A stretch of 64,000 bases of DNA from Fulverythrobacter ferritrahens (GCF_020539485.1 NZ_JACDXU010000001.1:1550001-1614000); one strand, 5' to 3'; counted from the stretch's first letter, positions 24,975-34,199 are shown. The notes: a model not told the origin generated them from the letters alone. Numbers and translations are program-made.

Positions 24975-27305
24975 TTGCGTTTCACCACTAATGCCTATCC
25001 CAAAGAGCAGCGCTACGATGCCTGGCGGTTCGCGCTAAAACGCGCGTCGCTGGCACTCGAAGCTGCCGATGAAGCAAACCTTTATGGCGAGCTGATCCAG
25101 TTCAGCAGCGATGTCGGCATCCAGTTCGTGCGCCTGGTAGGCACCGCCCAGGAATATACGCTCGACTATCGTGAAGAGCCGGGCAGCCTGTGGCTGGCCG
25201 TTCTGCTTGACGGGATATGCCTTGCGCGCAGCGGCACGGAAACGATCACCTTCAACGATGGTGACATGATCTGTGGGCGCGGCGAAACCCCGGTTTCCCT
25301 GCAATTCACCAGCGATCATCGCATGCTGTTGCTGAAGATCCCGGCCAAATCACTGGACCAGCGCCTCAAGGCTCCCTTGCCGGAACAGCCGCGCCGTCTG
25401 TCCTCCGATGGTGGGCCGGGCCGTGTGCTTTCCAGCATGCTCCGCTCCGTGGCCGACATGACGACGAGCGACGTGCCGGATGAAGGCCTGCGCCCGGTCG
25501 AGCTGGCCCTGCCCGAATTCCTGTTGGCCGCCCTGCTCAGCGATGCCCCGCCCCGCGCTCTGGGCGGCGCTGCGGGCATGCGCGCCGCCTTGCTGGAACG
25601 TATCTTCCAGACGATCGAAATGCGTCTGTCGGATCCCAATCTGAATTATCAGCAGGTCGCCAGCGAACACGGCATTTCTCCGCGCTATCTGCAGAAGCTG
25701 TTTGAATCGATCGATGACAGTTTCGGCCATTATGTGAAGGTGCGCAGGCTGGAACGGTGCCGGCTCGATCTGCGCAGCCCGCTCCACACGCAGAAATCCA
25801 TCTCGGACATCCTGTTCCAGTGGGGCTTCAACGATTCCGCCTCGTTCAGCCGAGCCTTCCGCGAACAATATGGCGTTTCGCCGCGCGAATATCGCAAGTC
25901 CGGCTTTCCCGAGGATGTCGATCCCAACGATACGCTGCGGCGCGGTCGCCCGGCCCGGCGCACCACTTCCGACGATGCCGCCCTGGCGGAGGCCTTTCCC
26001 GAAGCCAATGAAACGGTCGGCATTCCCACCAGCTTGCTGCCTATCGGCGATGACGGCACAGTGCGCCATCACCACCTGCCGGTTAGCCCGAACACCGTCC
26101 ATTGGGGCTATTTCAGCTCGCTGCTGAAGCCTGTCCTTTCCGTCCGCTCGGGCGATTTCGTAACGGTGGAAACCCTCACCCATCACGCCAATGACGATCC
26201 GGAACGGATGGTGGAAGGCGATGAAGGCGCCGAGAGCGTGTTCCATTGGGACGAGCATGGCAAGGCAGTGGAGCGGCGCGGCGCAGGTCCAATGGACGCC
26301 AGCGAAGTGGGCCGCGGCGCGGGCGAAGGCTTCGGCGTGCATATCTGCACCGGGCCCATCGCCATTCAGGGCGCGGAACCGGGCGACATCATCGAAGTGC
26401 GCATTCTCAGCCTGGAACCGCGCCGCAGCTGCAATCCGCGCTTCCAGGGCAAGGCTTTCGGCAGCAATGCCGCCACCTTCTGGGGTTTCCAGTATAATGA
26501 CCTGCTGAGCCAGCCTAACCCGCGCGAAGTGGTCACCATCTACGAGGTGGAAAGCGGCAAGGAACGCGTGCCGACCGCCCATGCGGTCTATTCCTTCCGC
26601 TGGACGCCGCAGACCGATCCTTCAGGCATCGTCCATGATCGCTACGATTATCCCGGCGTGCCCGTGGACCCTGACACTATCGAGCGGAATTACGACATTC
26701 TGCGCGATGTGGAGATTCCTGTCCGCCCACATTTCGGCGTGATCGCGGTGGCTCCGGCCCATACCGGGCCCGTAGATTCCATTCCGCCCAGTTCCTTCGG
26801 CGGCAATATGGACAATTGGCGCACTGGTCCGGGGTCGAGCGTGTTCCTGCCGGTGCAGGTTTCCGGCGGCCTCCTCTCGCTGGGCGATCCCCATGCCTCG
26901 CAAGGCGATTCCGAATTGTGCGGCACGGCCATCGAATGTTCGATGACCGCGCTGATCCAGGTGATCCGCCACGCCAAGGGCGATCTTTCGGGCATGATGC
27001 GCGATCTGGATTACCCGCTGATCGAGACCGAGAGCGAATGGGTCATCATGGGCTTCAGCCACCCCGATTACCTGAAGGAACTGGGCGAGGACGCGCAGAG
27101 CGAAGTCTACAAGCGCGCCTCGATCGACAGCGCGATGCGCGACGCCTTCCGCAAGGCCCGCCGTTTCCTGATGACCACCAAGAACCTCTCCGAAGACGAA
27201 GCGATCTCGCTGATCTCCGTAGCGGTCGATTTCGGCATCTCACAGGTCGCCAATGGCAATTGGGGCGTCCATGCGATCATCCGCAAGGGGCTGTTCACGG
27301 CTTGA
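24975..27305 (+). CDS. AraC-type regulator fused to acetamidase/formamidase domain
   Basis: A single 776-aa frame without interruption. Residues 1-190 look like an AraC ligand-binding domain. Residues about 200-310 are an AraC DNA-binding domain with two helix-turn-helix units (QQVASEHGISPRYLQKLF, then ISDILFQWGFNDSASFSRAFREQYGVSPREYRK). After a charged linker, residues about 365-776 are a complete FmdA/AmdA-type domain (NTVHWGYFSS, GDFVTVETLTHHANDDP, RPHFGVIAVAP, GDPHASQGDSELCGTAIE). FmdA enzymes hydrolyse formamide or short amides. The start is TTG 24975, by similarity of MRFTTNAYP to AraC N-termini. Both halves have unfused paralogues at 30589-32669. A dual role as amide-sensing regulator or enzyme is inference. 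Confidence 0.87.
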   Translation: MRFTTNAYPKEQRYDAWRFALKRASLALEAADEANLYGELIQFSSDVGIQFVRLVGTAQEYTLDYREEPGSLWLAVLLDGICLARSGTETITFNDGDMICGRGETPVSLQFTSDHRMLLLKIPAKSLDQRLKAPLPEQPRRLSSDGGPGRVLSSMLRSVADMTTSDVPDEGLRPVELALPEFLLAALLSDAPPRALGGAAGMRAALLERIFQTIEMRLSDPNLNYQQVASEHGISPRYLQKLFESIDDSFGHYVKVRRLERCRLDLRSPLHTQKSISDILFQWGFNDSASFSRAFREQYGVSPREYRKSGFPEDVDPNDTLRRGRPARRTTSDDAALAEAFPEANETVGIPTSLLPIGDDGTVRHHHLPVSPNTVHWGYFSSLLKPVLSVRSGDFVTVETLTHHANDDPERMVEGDEGAESVFHWDEHGKAVERRGAGPMDASEVGRGAGEGFGVHICTGPIAIQGAEPGDIIEVRILSLEPRRSCNPRFQGKAFGSNAATFWGFQYNDLLSQPNPREVVTIYEVESGKERVPTAHAVYSFRWTPQTDPSGIVHDRYDYPGVPVDPDTIERNYDILRDVEIPVRPHFGVIAVAPAHTGPVDSIPPSSFGGNMDNWRTGPGSSVFLPVQVSGGLLSLGDPHASQGDSELCGTAIECSMTALIQVIRHAKGDLSGMMRDLDYPLIETESEWVIMGFSHPDYLKELGEDAQSEVYKRASIDSAMRDAFRKARRFLMTTKNLSEDEAISLISVAVDFGISQVANGNWGVHAIIRKGLFTA

Positions 27306-27325
27306 TTGAACTGACGAATTGCCCT

Positions 27326-27401
27326 GTCACCCCGGCCTCGTGCCGGGGTCCATCCTGTTGAACCAAAGAAAGCGGAATCCCGGAACAAGTCCGGGATGAC
27401 G
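27326..27401. repeat. Palindromic intergenic repeat, GTCACCCCGG type
   Basis: GTCACCCCGGCCTCGTGCCG begins a small hairpin (CCCCGGC/GCCGGGG). A second hairpin ends TCCGGGATGAC, so the outer ends pair as GTCAYCCCGG. It lies between the convergent fusion gene and serine hydrolase gene. Confidence 0.65.
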
Positions 27402-27418
27402 AAGCAAGGCTACCCCGA

Positions 27419-28723
27419 CTATTTACCGGAACCAACCCCCACCGCGGCCCTGTTGAGCAAGGTCCGGATCTTCACCGTGCGCTCGGTAAATTCGCCCCCA
27501 ATCAGTTCGTTGGTCATCAACAATGCCACCAGATTGCGGCGCGGATCGGCGAAGAAATAGGTATTGCCTGAACCGGACCAGCCACCCGCGCCGGCAGGCA
27601 TTCCGCCAATCGCCTCGCTCGCCGCATCGCCAATGCCCAGGCCGAGCCCGAACATCACATTCTCATGCGCCTGCCCGCCGGTTTCCAGCAGCGGTGTGAA
27701 CATGGCATCGACGCTATCCGTGCTAAGCAGTCGGCGCCCATGCCATTCCCCACGATTGGCCAGCATCTGCGCGAAGTGGATGTAATCCTCCGCCGTGCCC
27801 GCAAGCGCACCGCCGCCATCGAACATGCGCGCAGGATCGCGATATTCGGATTGCTGGGCGGTTTCGGCCGGAGTCATCCCGTCTACGCTGGCATTGTAGT
27901 TGGTTACGAAGCGGGGCAACTGTGCATCGCTGACCACGAAAGTGGCGTCATGCATCTCCAGCGGGCCAAAGATCCGTTCCGTGAAGAAGCGGTCGAGCGG
28001 CATTCCGGACGCGCGTTCCACCAGTACCCCCAGCACCCCGGTGGAATTGCTGTAGGAAAAGCGTTCGCCCGGCTGGTGCAGCAATGGGGCCGCCGCAAGG
28101 CGCTGGATCAATTCGTCCATGGTGGCGGCAGGCGGCGCGTCGCCGGGCCTGCCGCCCACTCCGCCGCCGCGCATCACGCCATGCTTGCGGTAATATTGCT
28201 GGACCGGCGTGTTGCCGGTGAAATTATAAGTAATCCCGCTGCTATGCGTCATCAGATCGCGCACGGTGATGTGCCGGGCAGCCGGAACGGTGACCATATT
28301 GTCCAGATCGCCGCTTTGATACACCCGCATATTGGCGAATTCGGGCAGATAGCGGGATATGGGCGCATCCAGCGAAATGCGCCCTTCTTCCACCAGCATC
28401 ATCGCCGCTACCGTGGTGATCGGCTTGGTCATGGAATAGAGGCGGAAAATCGCATTATCCGGCAGGGGCTTGCCGCTCTCGCGATCAAGCGATCCCAAGT
28501 GGAAGCGGACCACATCCTTTCCGCCGCTGGCGATAATCACCTGCGCGTTGGGCAAGGTTCCCTGCGCGATCATGGCAGCCAGCCCGTCGCGCAATTCTTC
28601 CACGGCGGTGGGGTGCGAGACGGCAGGAGCCTCGGCATGGGCGACAGATGCCCCGAGAGGCACTGCCAGCCCGATGCCGAGCGCGATGGCCCCCAGCCCC
28701 GCCCTCAACGCACCTGATGCCAT
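27419..28723 (-). CDS. Serine hydrolase of the beta-lactamase/EstB family
   Basis: A 434-aa exported protein with a signal peptide (cut near VAHA, residue 30). It has the penicillin-binding fold nucleophile motif S97-M-T-K100 and a YSNS tyrosine motif near residue 220. Class C-like members act as esterases, D-aminopeptidases or beta-lactamases in the periplasm. The GGGVGGRPGDAPP insert is unusual in being glycine-rich. Its start overlaps the TauD stop by 1 nt, so it closes the leftward catabolic operon. It could hydrolyse an ester or amide of the incoming substrate. Resistance activity is not implied. Confidence 0.85.
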   Translation of the reverse strand: MASGALRAGLGAIALGIGLAVPLGASVAHAEAPAVSHPTAVEELRDGLAAMIAQGTLPNAQVIIASGGKDVVRFHLGSLDRESGKPLPDNAIFRLYSMTKPITTVAAMMLVEEGRISLDAPISRYLPEFANMRVYQSGDLDNMVTVPAARHITVRDLMTHSSGITYNFTGNTPVQQYYRKHGVMRGGGVGGRPGDAPPAATMDELIQRLAAAPLLHQPGERFSYSNSTGVLGVLVERASGMPLDRFFTERIFGPLEMHDATFVVSDAQLPRFVTNYNASVDGMTPAETAQQSEYRDPARMFDGGGALAGTAEDYIHFAQMLANRGEWHGRRLLSTDSVDAMFTPLLETGGQAHENVMFGLGLGIGDAASEAIGGMPAGAGGWSGSGNTYFFADPRRNLVALLMTNELIGGEFTERTVKIRTLLNRAAVGVGSGK

Positions 28724-29535
28724 CAGTAAGGTTTGTCGCCGGCGATGGACACGCGGAAGCCGGAACGCGTTTCGGGGAAGTAATCCCAGGTCGCGAAATG
28801 CTGGGTGCAGCGATTATCCCAGAACGCGATCGAATGCGGTTCCCACCGGAAACGCACCTGGAAATTCGGGTTCTCGCAGTGGTGAGCCAGGAAATCGCGC
28901 AGCGCCTCGCCCTCAGGCTTGGTCAGGCCGTTGATCCGGATGATCTTCGATTTGCTGAAGAACAGGCATTTCCGCTTCGATACCGGATGGGTCCGCACCA
29001 GCGGATGGGTGTTGGTGGGGTACTTCTTGTCCACATCCGGAAACAGCTCGCGATAGATGTGGTTGGAATCATGCACCGCCGTCAGCGGGTCGATAAAGGC
29101 CTTCATGGCTGGCGAAAGCGCGTCATAAGCCGCATACATGCTGGCGAACAGCGTATCCCCTCCCGCGGGCGGAACCGTGTGCATATAGAGGATGCTGCCC
29201 ATCGGCGGTTCCGGATCTTCGGAAAGATCCATGTGCCAGTCTTCCCCGGCAATGAACTTGCTATCCGCATCCGCGTGGATCTTCACCACATTGGGATGGC
29301 CTTCAATGCCGCCCACACCACTATGCCCGGCAAGCTCGCCGAAATAACGGCCGAGCCGCTCTTGGCTTTCATGGTCCATAGGCTGGTTGCGGAAGAACAG
29401 CACCTGATGCTCCAGCAGGGCAGTATGGAGTTCGTCCAGCACCTTGTTGCTGAGCGGTTCGTTGAGAGCGACCCCCGAAACCATGGCCCCGATGGGCTTG
29501 GTCATTGGACGGACATCGAGCACATCATACGGCAT
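28723..29535 (-). CDS. TauD-family Fe(II)/2-oxoglutarate dioxygenase, second copy
   Basis: A 270-aa enzyme with the full TauD set: H101-x-D103 in WHMDLS, H246 in TQHFATWDY and R257 in TRSGFRV for 2-oxoglutarate. The opening VRPMTKPIGAMVSGV is typical. The start at ATG 29535 follows CGAGGAATTTGTCC; an in-frame extension to 29580 would run further into the transporter gene. It overlaps that gene by 11 nt. TauD enzymes release sulfite from taurine or open aryloxy-alkanoates by hydroxylation; the substrate here is unknown. It shares little beyond the active site with the dioxygenase at 15736-16815. Confidence 0.9.
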   Translation of the reverse strand: MPYDVLDVRPMTKPIGAMVSGVALNEPLSNKVLDELHTALLEHQVLFFRNQPMDHESQERLGRYFGELAGHSGVGGIEGHPNVVKIHADADSKFIAGEDWHMDLSEDPEPPMGSILYMHTVPPAGGDTLFASMYAAYDALSPAMKAFIDPLTAVHDSNHIYRELFPDVDKKYPTNTHPLVRTHPVSKRKCLFFSKSKIIRINGLTKPEGEALRDFLAHHCENPNFQVRFRWEPHSIAFWDNRCTQHFATWDYFPETRSGFRVSIAGDKPY

Positions 29536-30526
29536 GGACAAATTCCTCGTTCCTGGATTGGGCTTCGCTCCGCCTTGCATAGGCCTGCGCCAGCGCGGCG
29601 CAGACGATCAACTGGAGCTGGTGAAATAACATCAGCGGCAGGACGACCAGCCCCACCTGCGCCGGGGGAAACAGGGCGCCCGCCATGGGCACGCCGCTCG
29701 CCAGGCTTTTCTTCGATCCGCAGAAGACCATCACCGCCTCATCTTCTTGCGAGAAGCCCGCAAGGCGGGAAGCCTGCCGCGTGATCAGCAGCACGGCGCC
29801 GAGAAGGATCGAATCCAGCGCCAGGATCGTGGCCAGGTCCAGCCCCGAAAAGCGGCTCCACAGGCCTTCGACCACGGCGGCGCTGAAGGCAGCATAAACT
29901 ACCAGCAGGATCACGCCCCGGTCCGTCCGCATCACCAGCTTGCGATGCCTGTCCACAAGGCCGCCAATCAGGGGCCGGGCCAGATGGCCGACGATGAAAG
30001 GCAACAACAGGGTCGTCCCCACCTTCATCAGGGCGGAAAGGAAGAATTCCTGCCCCGCTTGCCCGCTGCTGACCAGGAGGGTGGCCAGCAGCGGGGTCAG
30101 CACGATCCCCAGCACGTTCGAGAGAGACGCGCTACAGACCGCCGCCGGGACATTCCCCCGCGCTATCGCCGTCATCGCTATCGACGACTGCACGGTGGAA
30201 GGTACGATGCACAGAAACAGGAAGCCGCTCGCCACAGCAGGATCGATCCAACCGCCCAGCACAGTCACCATGGCAAGGCCGAGCAGCGGGAAGAGACCGA
30301 AGGTAGTGCCCAGCACCATCAGATGCAGCTTCCACGCCCCGATCCCCGCCACGATCGCCTGACGGGATAACTTCGCACCATGGAGGAAGAACAGCAGCGT
30401 GATCGCCGCATCGGTCAGGTGATCGAGCCACATTGCGCCCTCACCGCGCGCAGGCAGCAAGGTGGCAAAGGCCAGGACGGCCAGAAGCAGCATGAGGAAG
30501 CCATCAGGGCGGAAGCGGGAGAACAT
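29525..30526 (-). CDS. Bile acid:sodium symporter-like transporter
   Basis: A 333-aa inner-membrane protein with about ten hydrophobic helices. The opening RFRPDGFLMLLLAVLAFATLLPARGE and LFFLHGAKLSR are characteristic of the SBF-like/YfeH group. The helix pair GFLFLCIVPSTVQSSIAMT and VFCGSKKSLASGVPMA carries the broken-helix cation-site pattern. The family takes up organic anions with Na+. It lies 62 nt after the AraC gene and overlaps the TauD gene, so it is within the same operon, probably importing an acidic substrate or intermediate. Confidence 0.87.
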   Translation of the reverse strand: MFSRFRPDGFLMLLLAVLAFATLLPARGEGAMWLDHLTDAAITLLFFLHGAKLSRQAIVAGIGAWKLHLMVLGTTFGLFPLLGLAMVTVLGGWIDPAVASGFLFLCIVPSTVQSSIAMTAIARGNVPAAVCSASLSNVLGIVLTPLLATLLVSSGQAGQEFFLSALMKVGTTLLLPFIVGHLARPLIGGLVDRHRKLVMRTDRGVILLVVYAAFSAAVVEGLWSRFSGLDLATILALDSILLGAVLLITRQASRLAGFSQEDEAVMVFCGSKKSLASGVPMAGALFPPAQVGLVVLPLMLFHQLQLIVCAALAQAYARRSEAQSRNEEFVHAV

Positions 30527-30588
30527 GATGGGGCGTTTGTGCGGGAAAGCTCGCCGGCAAGTCTTGTCGCCCGGCGTAACCTCGGTTG

Positions 30589-31581
30589 TCAGGCGACGCC
30601 GGAACGGCGGGCGCGATTACGCGTATCGCGCGGCGCTTCGCCGAAGCGTTCGCGATAGGCGCGGCTGAAATGCGCTGACTGGTTGAAACCCCAGCGAAAA
30701 CAGATTTCAGAGATGCTTAGTTGGGCATGGAGCGGGCTTGCCAGTTCCGCACGCGCACGCTCCAGGCGGCGAGATTTCAGATAGCCTGTCACCGTCTGGC
30801 CGAAACGGGCAAACAATTGCTGGAGATAGCGCACGGAAACCCCCTCCGCGCTGGCAATCGCCTGCACGGTAAGGTCAGGATCGCCGAGCTGGCTTTCCAG
30901 CGTGCGGCAGATACGCTCATATTGGCGCGCCCGCTGCCCCATTGCCCCACCCTTGCCCGCAAACCCGCCCGAGCCGGCAATTACGGGCACGAGCAATTCA
31001 ATCAGCGCGCTTTCGATCGCGCCCAATTCGCCCGGATGGCCGGTCCGCAATGAGGTGGCGAGGCTGTGCAGCAGCGCCAGCAGAGCATGGCCCGCGATCG
31101 TCCCCGGCTCCACGATGGAAACCCGCGCAGCCAGCGGAGCCAGCAGCCGTGCATCGATTGCCACGCTGGGTATGCGGATGAACAGCTGGCGAAATGGCCC
31201 ACTGAAATGGAGCGAGGCATCCACGCCGGTGGCGCCGTAGATCAACATTGCAGGGGAGAGCGCCACGGGCGCGTCATCGGTCCGCAGGCTGGCATCGCCT
31301 TCGACCAACAGGCCCATCCACAGCCCCGGCTCTGCCTCCGGCGTACGCCCGGCGATGCATTGTGCGCCGCCTGATACCAGTGCGAAATCGAACCCCATTG
31401 GCGATGTGACGGCCAGCACCTGCCCCACCGCATCGGCATCCGGCGAGGGCCCGGCGAAAGGCAGGTGCAGCCGCCGCATGGCATCGGCCCATGCGGCGGC
31501 GCGTTCACCATGCGGCAGGCTCGCCGCATCGAAGGACCACGCCGCCCGGTCTTCAGTCACGGCCCTTGCGTTTCCGCTCAT
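30589..31581 (-). CDS. AraC-family transcriptional regulator
   Basis: A 330-aa regulator with an N-terminal sensing domain and a C-terminal AraC DNA-binding domain (about 220-320): QAIASAEGVSVRYLQQLF, then ISEICFRWGFNQSAHFSRAYRERFGEAPR. The DNA-binding half is plainly related to the regulator part of the fusion protein at 24975: both contain the RYLQxLF, RRLER, SPLH and RWGFN/QWGFN blocks. Its ATG overlaps the acetamidase stop by 4 nt (ATGA), so regulator and enzyme are translationally coupled. It probably controls the surrounding island in response to an amide or a pathway intermediate. Confidence 0.9.
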   Translation of the reverse strand: MSGNARAVTEDRAAWSFDAASLPHGERAAAWADAMRRLHLPFAGPSPDADAVGQVLAVTSPMGFDFALVSGGAQCIAGRTPEAEPGLWMGLLVEGDASLRTDDAPVALSPAMLIYGATGVDASLHFSGPFRQLFIRIPSVAIDARLLAPLAARVSIVEPGTIAGHALLALLHSLATSLRTGHPGELGAIESALIELLVPVIAGSGGFAGKGGAMGQRARQYERICRTLESQLGDPDLTVQAIASAEGVSVRYLQQLFARFGQTVTGYLKSRRLERARAELASPLHAQLSISEICFRWGFNQSAHFSRAYRERFGEAPRDTRNRARRSGVA

Positions 31582-32669
31582 TCCGGATCGCTGACGCTTC
31601 CCTTGTTCGGAAAGATCCCGCGATCGATCCTCACATGGATGCCCTGTGTTCCGTCGACCACCTGCGTCACGCCGAAATCGGCCGCCACGCTCATCAGCGA
31701 ATAGGCGTCGGTCTTCGACAGGCCCTGATGTTCGTTCAGCAGGTGCAACATGTCCATCGAAGCGCTCTTCATCGCCATGTCGAGATCTTCGCCAAAGCCG
31801 TGGACGATCCAGTGATCCGGCGTTTCGAGCAGCGGCGACGGGAAGGAGAAGTCCTTGCGCAGGATGATCTGGAACAGGACGTCCAGCGATGCCTCAATCG
31901 CGGTGCCGCTGATCTCGCCGTCGCCCTGGCTGACATGAGGATCGCCGATGGAGAACAGCCCGCCCTTGACCTGTACGGGATAGTACATCCGCGAATTGGC
32001 GCCGATCCGCCAGTTATCGATATTGCCGCCATGCAGGCCCGGAGGAATGGTGCTCACCGGCTCATTCACGGCCGGGGCAACCCCCGCGGTGCCCAGATGC
32101 GGGCGGGCCGGGATGGTGATGCCTTCCAGCGCCGGCTGGCGATCGCAGCTGGGACAGTTGGTGATGCGGCCGGGAACCAGATAGGTCTCCTCCACATCAT
32201 AGGCATAGAGCGCCCGCGCCGTATTGGCATTGGGGTTTAGCTCATAGATCGTGACCCGCTCGGTCTCACCGAATTCCTTGTAAAGGTGGCCCCAATTGGC
32301 CTGCAGGTTGGACCCGTAATTGAAACGCGGCGTCATCTGGAAATAGCGTACTTCCAGCATGTCGCCCGGCTCCGCGCCTTCGACATAGATCGGGCCGGTC
32401 ATGATGTGGCAGCCCGGCGTGCGGGTGCTCGGATCAATTTCCGTGAAGATGCGCTGGATGTCCTCGTCGAACATCAGTTCCGGATCGTCGCCCGCGTGAT
32501 GCGTCACTGCCTGGGCCATGATCAGATCACCGCTCTTGACGGTCAGGGCGGGTTTCAACTCGGGCGAAAAGAAGCCCCAGTGGACCGTCTCGGGCGTTGC
32601 CCTGAGATAATGCAGCCCCCTTGGCTGCACTTCGCTACGCCGCAAACCATGATCGCAGATCAACGCCAT
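31578..32669 (-). CDS. Acetamidase/formamidase-family protein
   Basis: A 363-aa FmdA/AmdA-family hydrolase with TVHWGFFSPELKPALTVKSGD, QAVTHHAGDDPELM, CHIMTGPIYVEGAEPGD, a CPSC pair (ITNCPSCDRQ), RPHLGTAGVAP and GDPHVSQGDGEISGTAIE. The enzyme should release ammonia from a small amide. ATG 32669 is preferred over an open start at 32729 because it follows AGGGGA and gives the usual family N-terminus. It is paralogous to the C-terminal half of the fusion protein. The CPSC pair is missing there, so that copy may differ in metal content. It sits 49 nt after the LigB-type gene. Confidence 0.88.
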   Translation of the reverse strand: MALICDHGLRRSEVQPRGLHYLRATPETVHWGFFSPELKPALTVKSGDLIMAQAVTHHAGDDPELMFDEDIQRIFTEIDPSTRTPGCHIMTGPIYVEGAEPGDMLEVRYFQMTPRFNYGSNLQANWGHLYKEFGETERVTIYELNPNANTARALYAYDVEETYLVPGRITNCPSCDRQPALEGITIPARPHLGTAGVAPAVNEPVSTIPPGLHGGNIDNWRIGANSRMYYPVQVKGGLFSIGDPHVSQGDGEISGTAIEASLDVLFQIILRKDFSFPSPLLETPDHWIVHGFGEDLDMAMKSASMDMLHLLNEHQGLSKTDAYSLMSVAADFGVTQVVDGTQGIHVRIDRGIFPNKGSVSDPE

Positions 32670-32718
32670 GTCTTTCCCCTGTGGGTCATTTGGAACAAAC
32701 CGCCATTTGCCGATGGCA

Positions 32719-33501
32719 TCAGGCGGCACCGATCAGGATGCTGGTCATCCCGAGGGATTTGTGATGAATGAAGTTCGGCCCAAGATCGGCTGTCTCGCCC
32801 GGATGGCGGGCGCCCAGCACGTAGAGCAGCGGCCAGAAATGGTCGGGCGTCGGCACCGAAAGGCGCGCATCGTCGCCCAGCCGGGCAAAATCGATCACCG
32901 TCTGCGGCCGGTCTTCAACAATGGCATCGAGCATCGCGCCGTTGAACCGATCCGCCCAGGGATAGGGCGGCGCATCGGGATTTTCCCAATCCATCGCCGG
33001 CAGATTATGGACGATGTTGCCCGTGCCCATGATCAGCACGCCCTCCTCGCGCAAGGGACGCAGCTTCTCGCCGATCTGCCAGTGCTGGGCGGGTGAAAGC
33101 CTGACATCCATGCCGAGTTGAACCACCGGAATATCGGCTTCCGGATAGGCATGGGTCAGCACTGTCCAGGTGCCGTGATCCAGGCCCCAGCTGGCATCCA
33201 GCGCCACTGGCACCGGATCGAGCAGCTCACGCACGCGATGGGCCAGTTCTGGATCGCCCGGCGCGGGATATTGCATATCGAACAAGGCCTGCGGGAAGGC
33301 CCCGAAATCATGAATCGTGCGCGGCTGCGGCATGGCCGTCACGGCGGTGCCGCGCGTCAGCCAGTGGGCAGAGATGCACAGGATTGCCCTGGGCTTGCCG
33401 ATCCTGTGGGCAATCGCGTTCCAGGCCGCGGTCGTATCGCTTTTTTCAAGCGCGACCATCGGGCTGCCGTGACCGAAAAAGACGACCGGGAGACGGCTCA
33501 T
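32719..33501 (-). CDS. LigB-type extradiol dioxygenase (DODA/YgiD class)
   Basis: A 260-aa member of the class III extradiol family. It begins PVVFFGHGSPMVALE and carries histidines in GHGSP, ILCISAHWLTRGT and GTGNIVHNLPAM at the places of the Zn/Fe ligands in YgiD/4,5-DOPA dioxygenases. GLDHGTWTVLTHAYPEADIPVVQLGMD is also a family block. It opens catechol-type rings next to the two hydroxyls. The ATG at 33501 is 8 nt after GGGAGG. Together with the Rieske oxygenase three genes upstream it suggests an aromatic ring is cleaved in this pathway. Confidence 0.88.
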   Translation of the reverse strand: MSRLPVVFFGHGSPMVALEKSDTTAAWNAIAHRIGKPRAILCISAHWLTRGTAVTAMPQPRTIHDFGAFPQALFDMQYPAPGDPELAHRVRELLDPVPVALDASWGLDHGTWTVLTHAYPEADIPVVQLGMDVRLSPAQHWQIGEKLRPLREEGVLIMGTGNIVHNLPAMDWENPDAPPYPWADRFNGAMLDAIVEDRPQTVIDFARLGDDARLSVPTPDHFWPLLYVLGARHPGETADLGPNFIHHKSLGMTSILIGAA

Positions 33502-33713
33502 GGGAGACACCTCCCGGTCGTTTCAAAGTTGCCGCAGGTGGACGGCCAACTGTGCATTTCTGAATTCGGTTCGCGCATCTGGAACGACGGCCCTGTTCTG
33601 CTTTTCACGTGTCTGGTCTTGTTGGAGAAAGGCTATGAAAAGGGGGGCGCCATGGTCTTGCATACTCGCGCACAAGATGTTGGCGGGCGGGCTAAGGCGC
33701 CCCCGAAAACTAC

Positions 33714-34199
33714 TTATTCGCGCGTGTAATCGTCGGGAATCTGTGGATTTTCGCCCGCCTTGCCCCACAGCACCACTTCATTGCCCCACGGATCGGCAAA
33801 GGCGTGGTTGAAGCCGTTGAACTCGGCCCAATAGTGATTGCGCCACAGGATCTTGCCGCCCAGCTTCTCGGCAGTTTCCAGAATACGCTCGGGGGAATCG
33901 TCGTCGCCGATCAGCACCCAGATGCGGGGCTTGCGGCCCTCGGTCGCAATGAAGCGCGGTTCGACGCCATAGGGCTCGGGATGGGGGCGCATATTGGCAA
34001 CATTGGCGATGCCCATGTGGAGATTGCCGATTTCGCTGTCGGTCCCGTCCTTCTTCTTGAAGAAGCCGCCGGGCACCATGCGGTGATATTTGCCCATCGG
34101 GCGGGGATCGTTCTCCCAGCCGAAAACCTGGGCATAGAACTCGCCGGCCGCATTGGGATCATCAGCAGGAATATCGAAGAAGATCAGTGTGTTGGTCAT
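33714..34199 (-). CDS. VOC-family protein, second copy
   Basis: A 161-aa protein starting MTNTLIFFDIPADDPNAAGEFYAQVFGWE, a classic VOC opening, with a second half ending in FADPWGNEVVLWGK. It looks like the group annotated as glyoxalase/bleomycin-resistance-like proteins. The ATG at 34199 follows CAGGGGTTAAA; an open extension upstream lacks a ribosome site. It lies between the Rieske and LigB genes. The reaction is not predictable: isomerase, ring-cleavage or binding roles are all possible. Confidence 0.82.
   Translation of the reverse strand: MTNTLIFFDIPADDPNAAGEFYAQVFGWENDPRPMGKYHRMVPGGFFKKKDGTDSEIGNLHMGIANVANMRPHPEPYGVEPRFIATEGRKPRIWVLIGDDDSPERILETAEKLGGKILWRNHYWAEFNGFNHAFADPWGNEVVLWGKAGENPQIPDDYTRE

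Noticed and set aside
27419-28723. Beta-lactamase resistance gene
   Set aside because: The SxxK and YSN motifs define a broad serine hydrolase family. The sequence and catabolic context fit an esterase or peptidase better.
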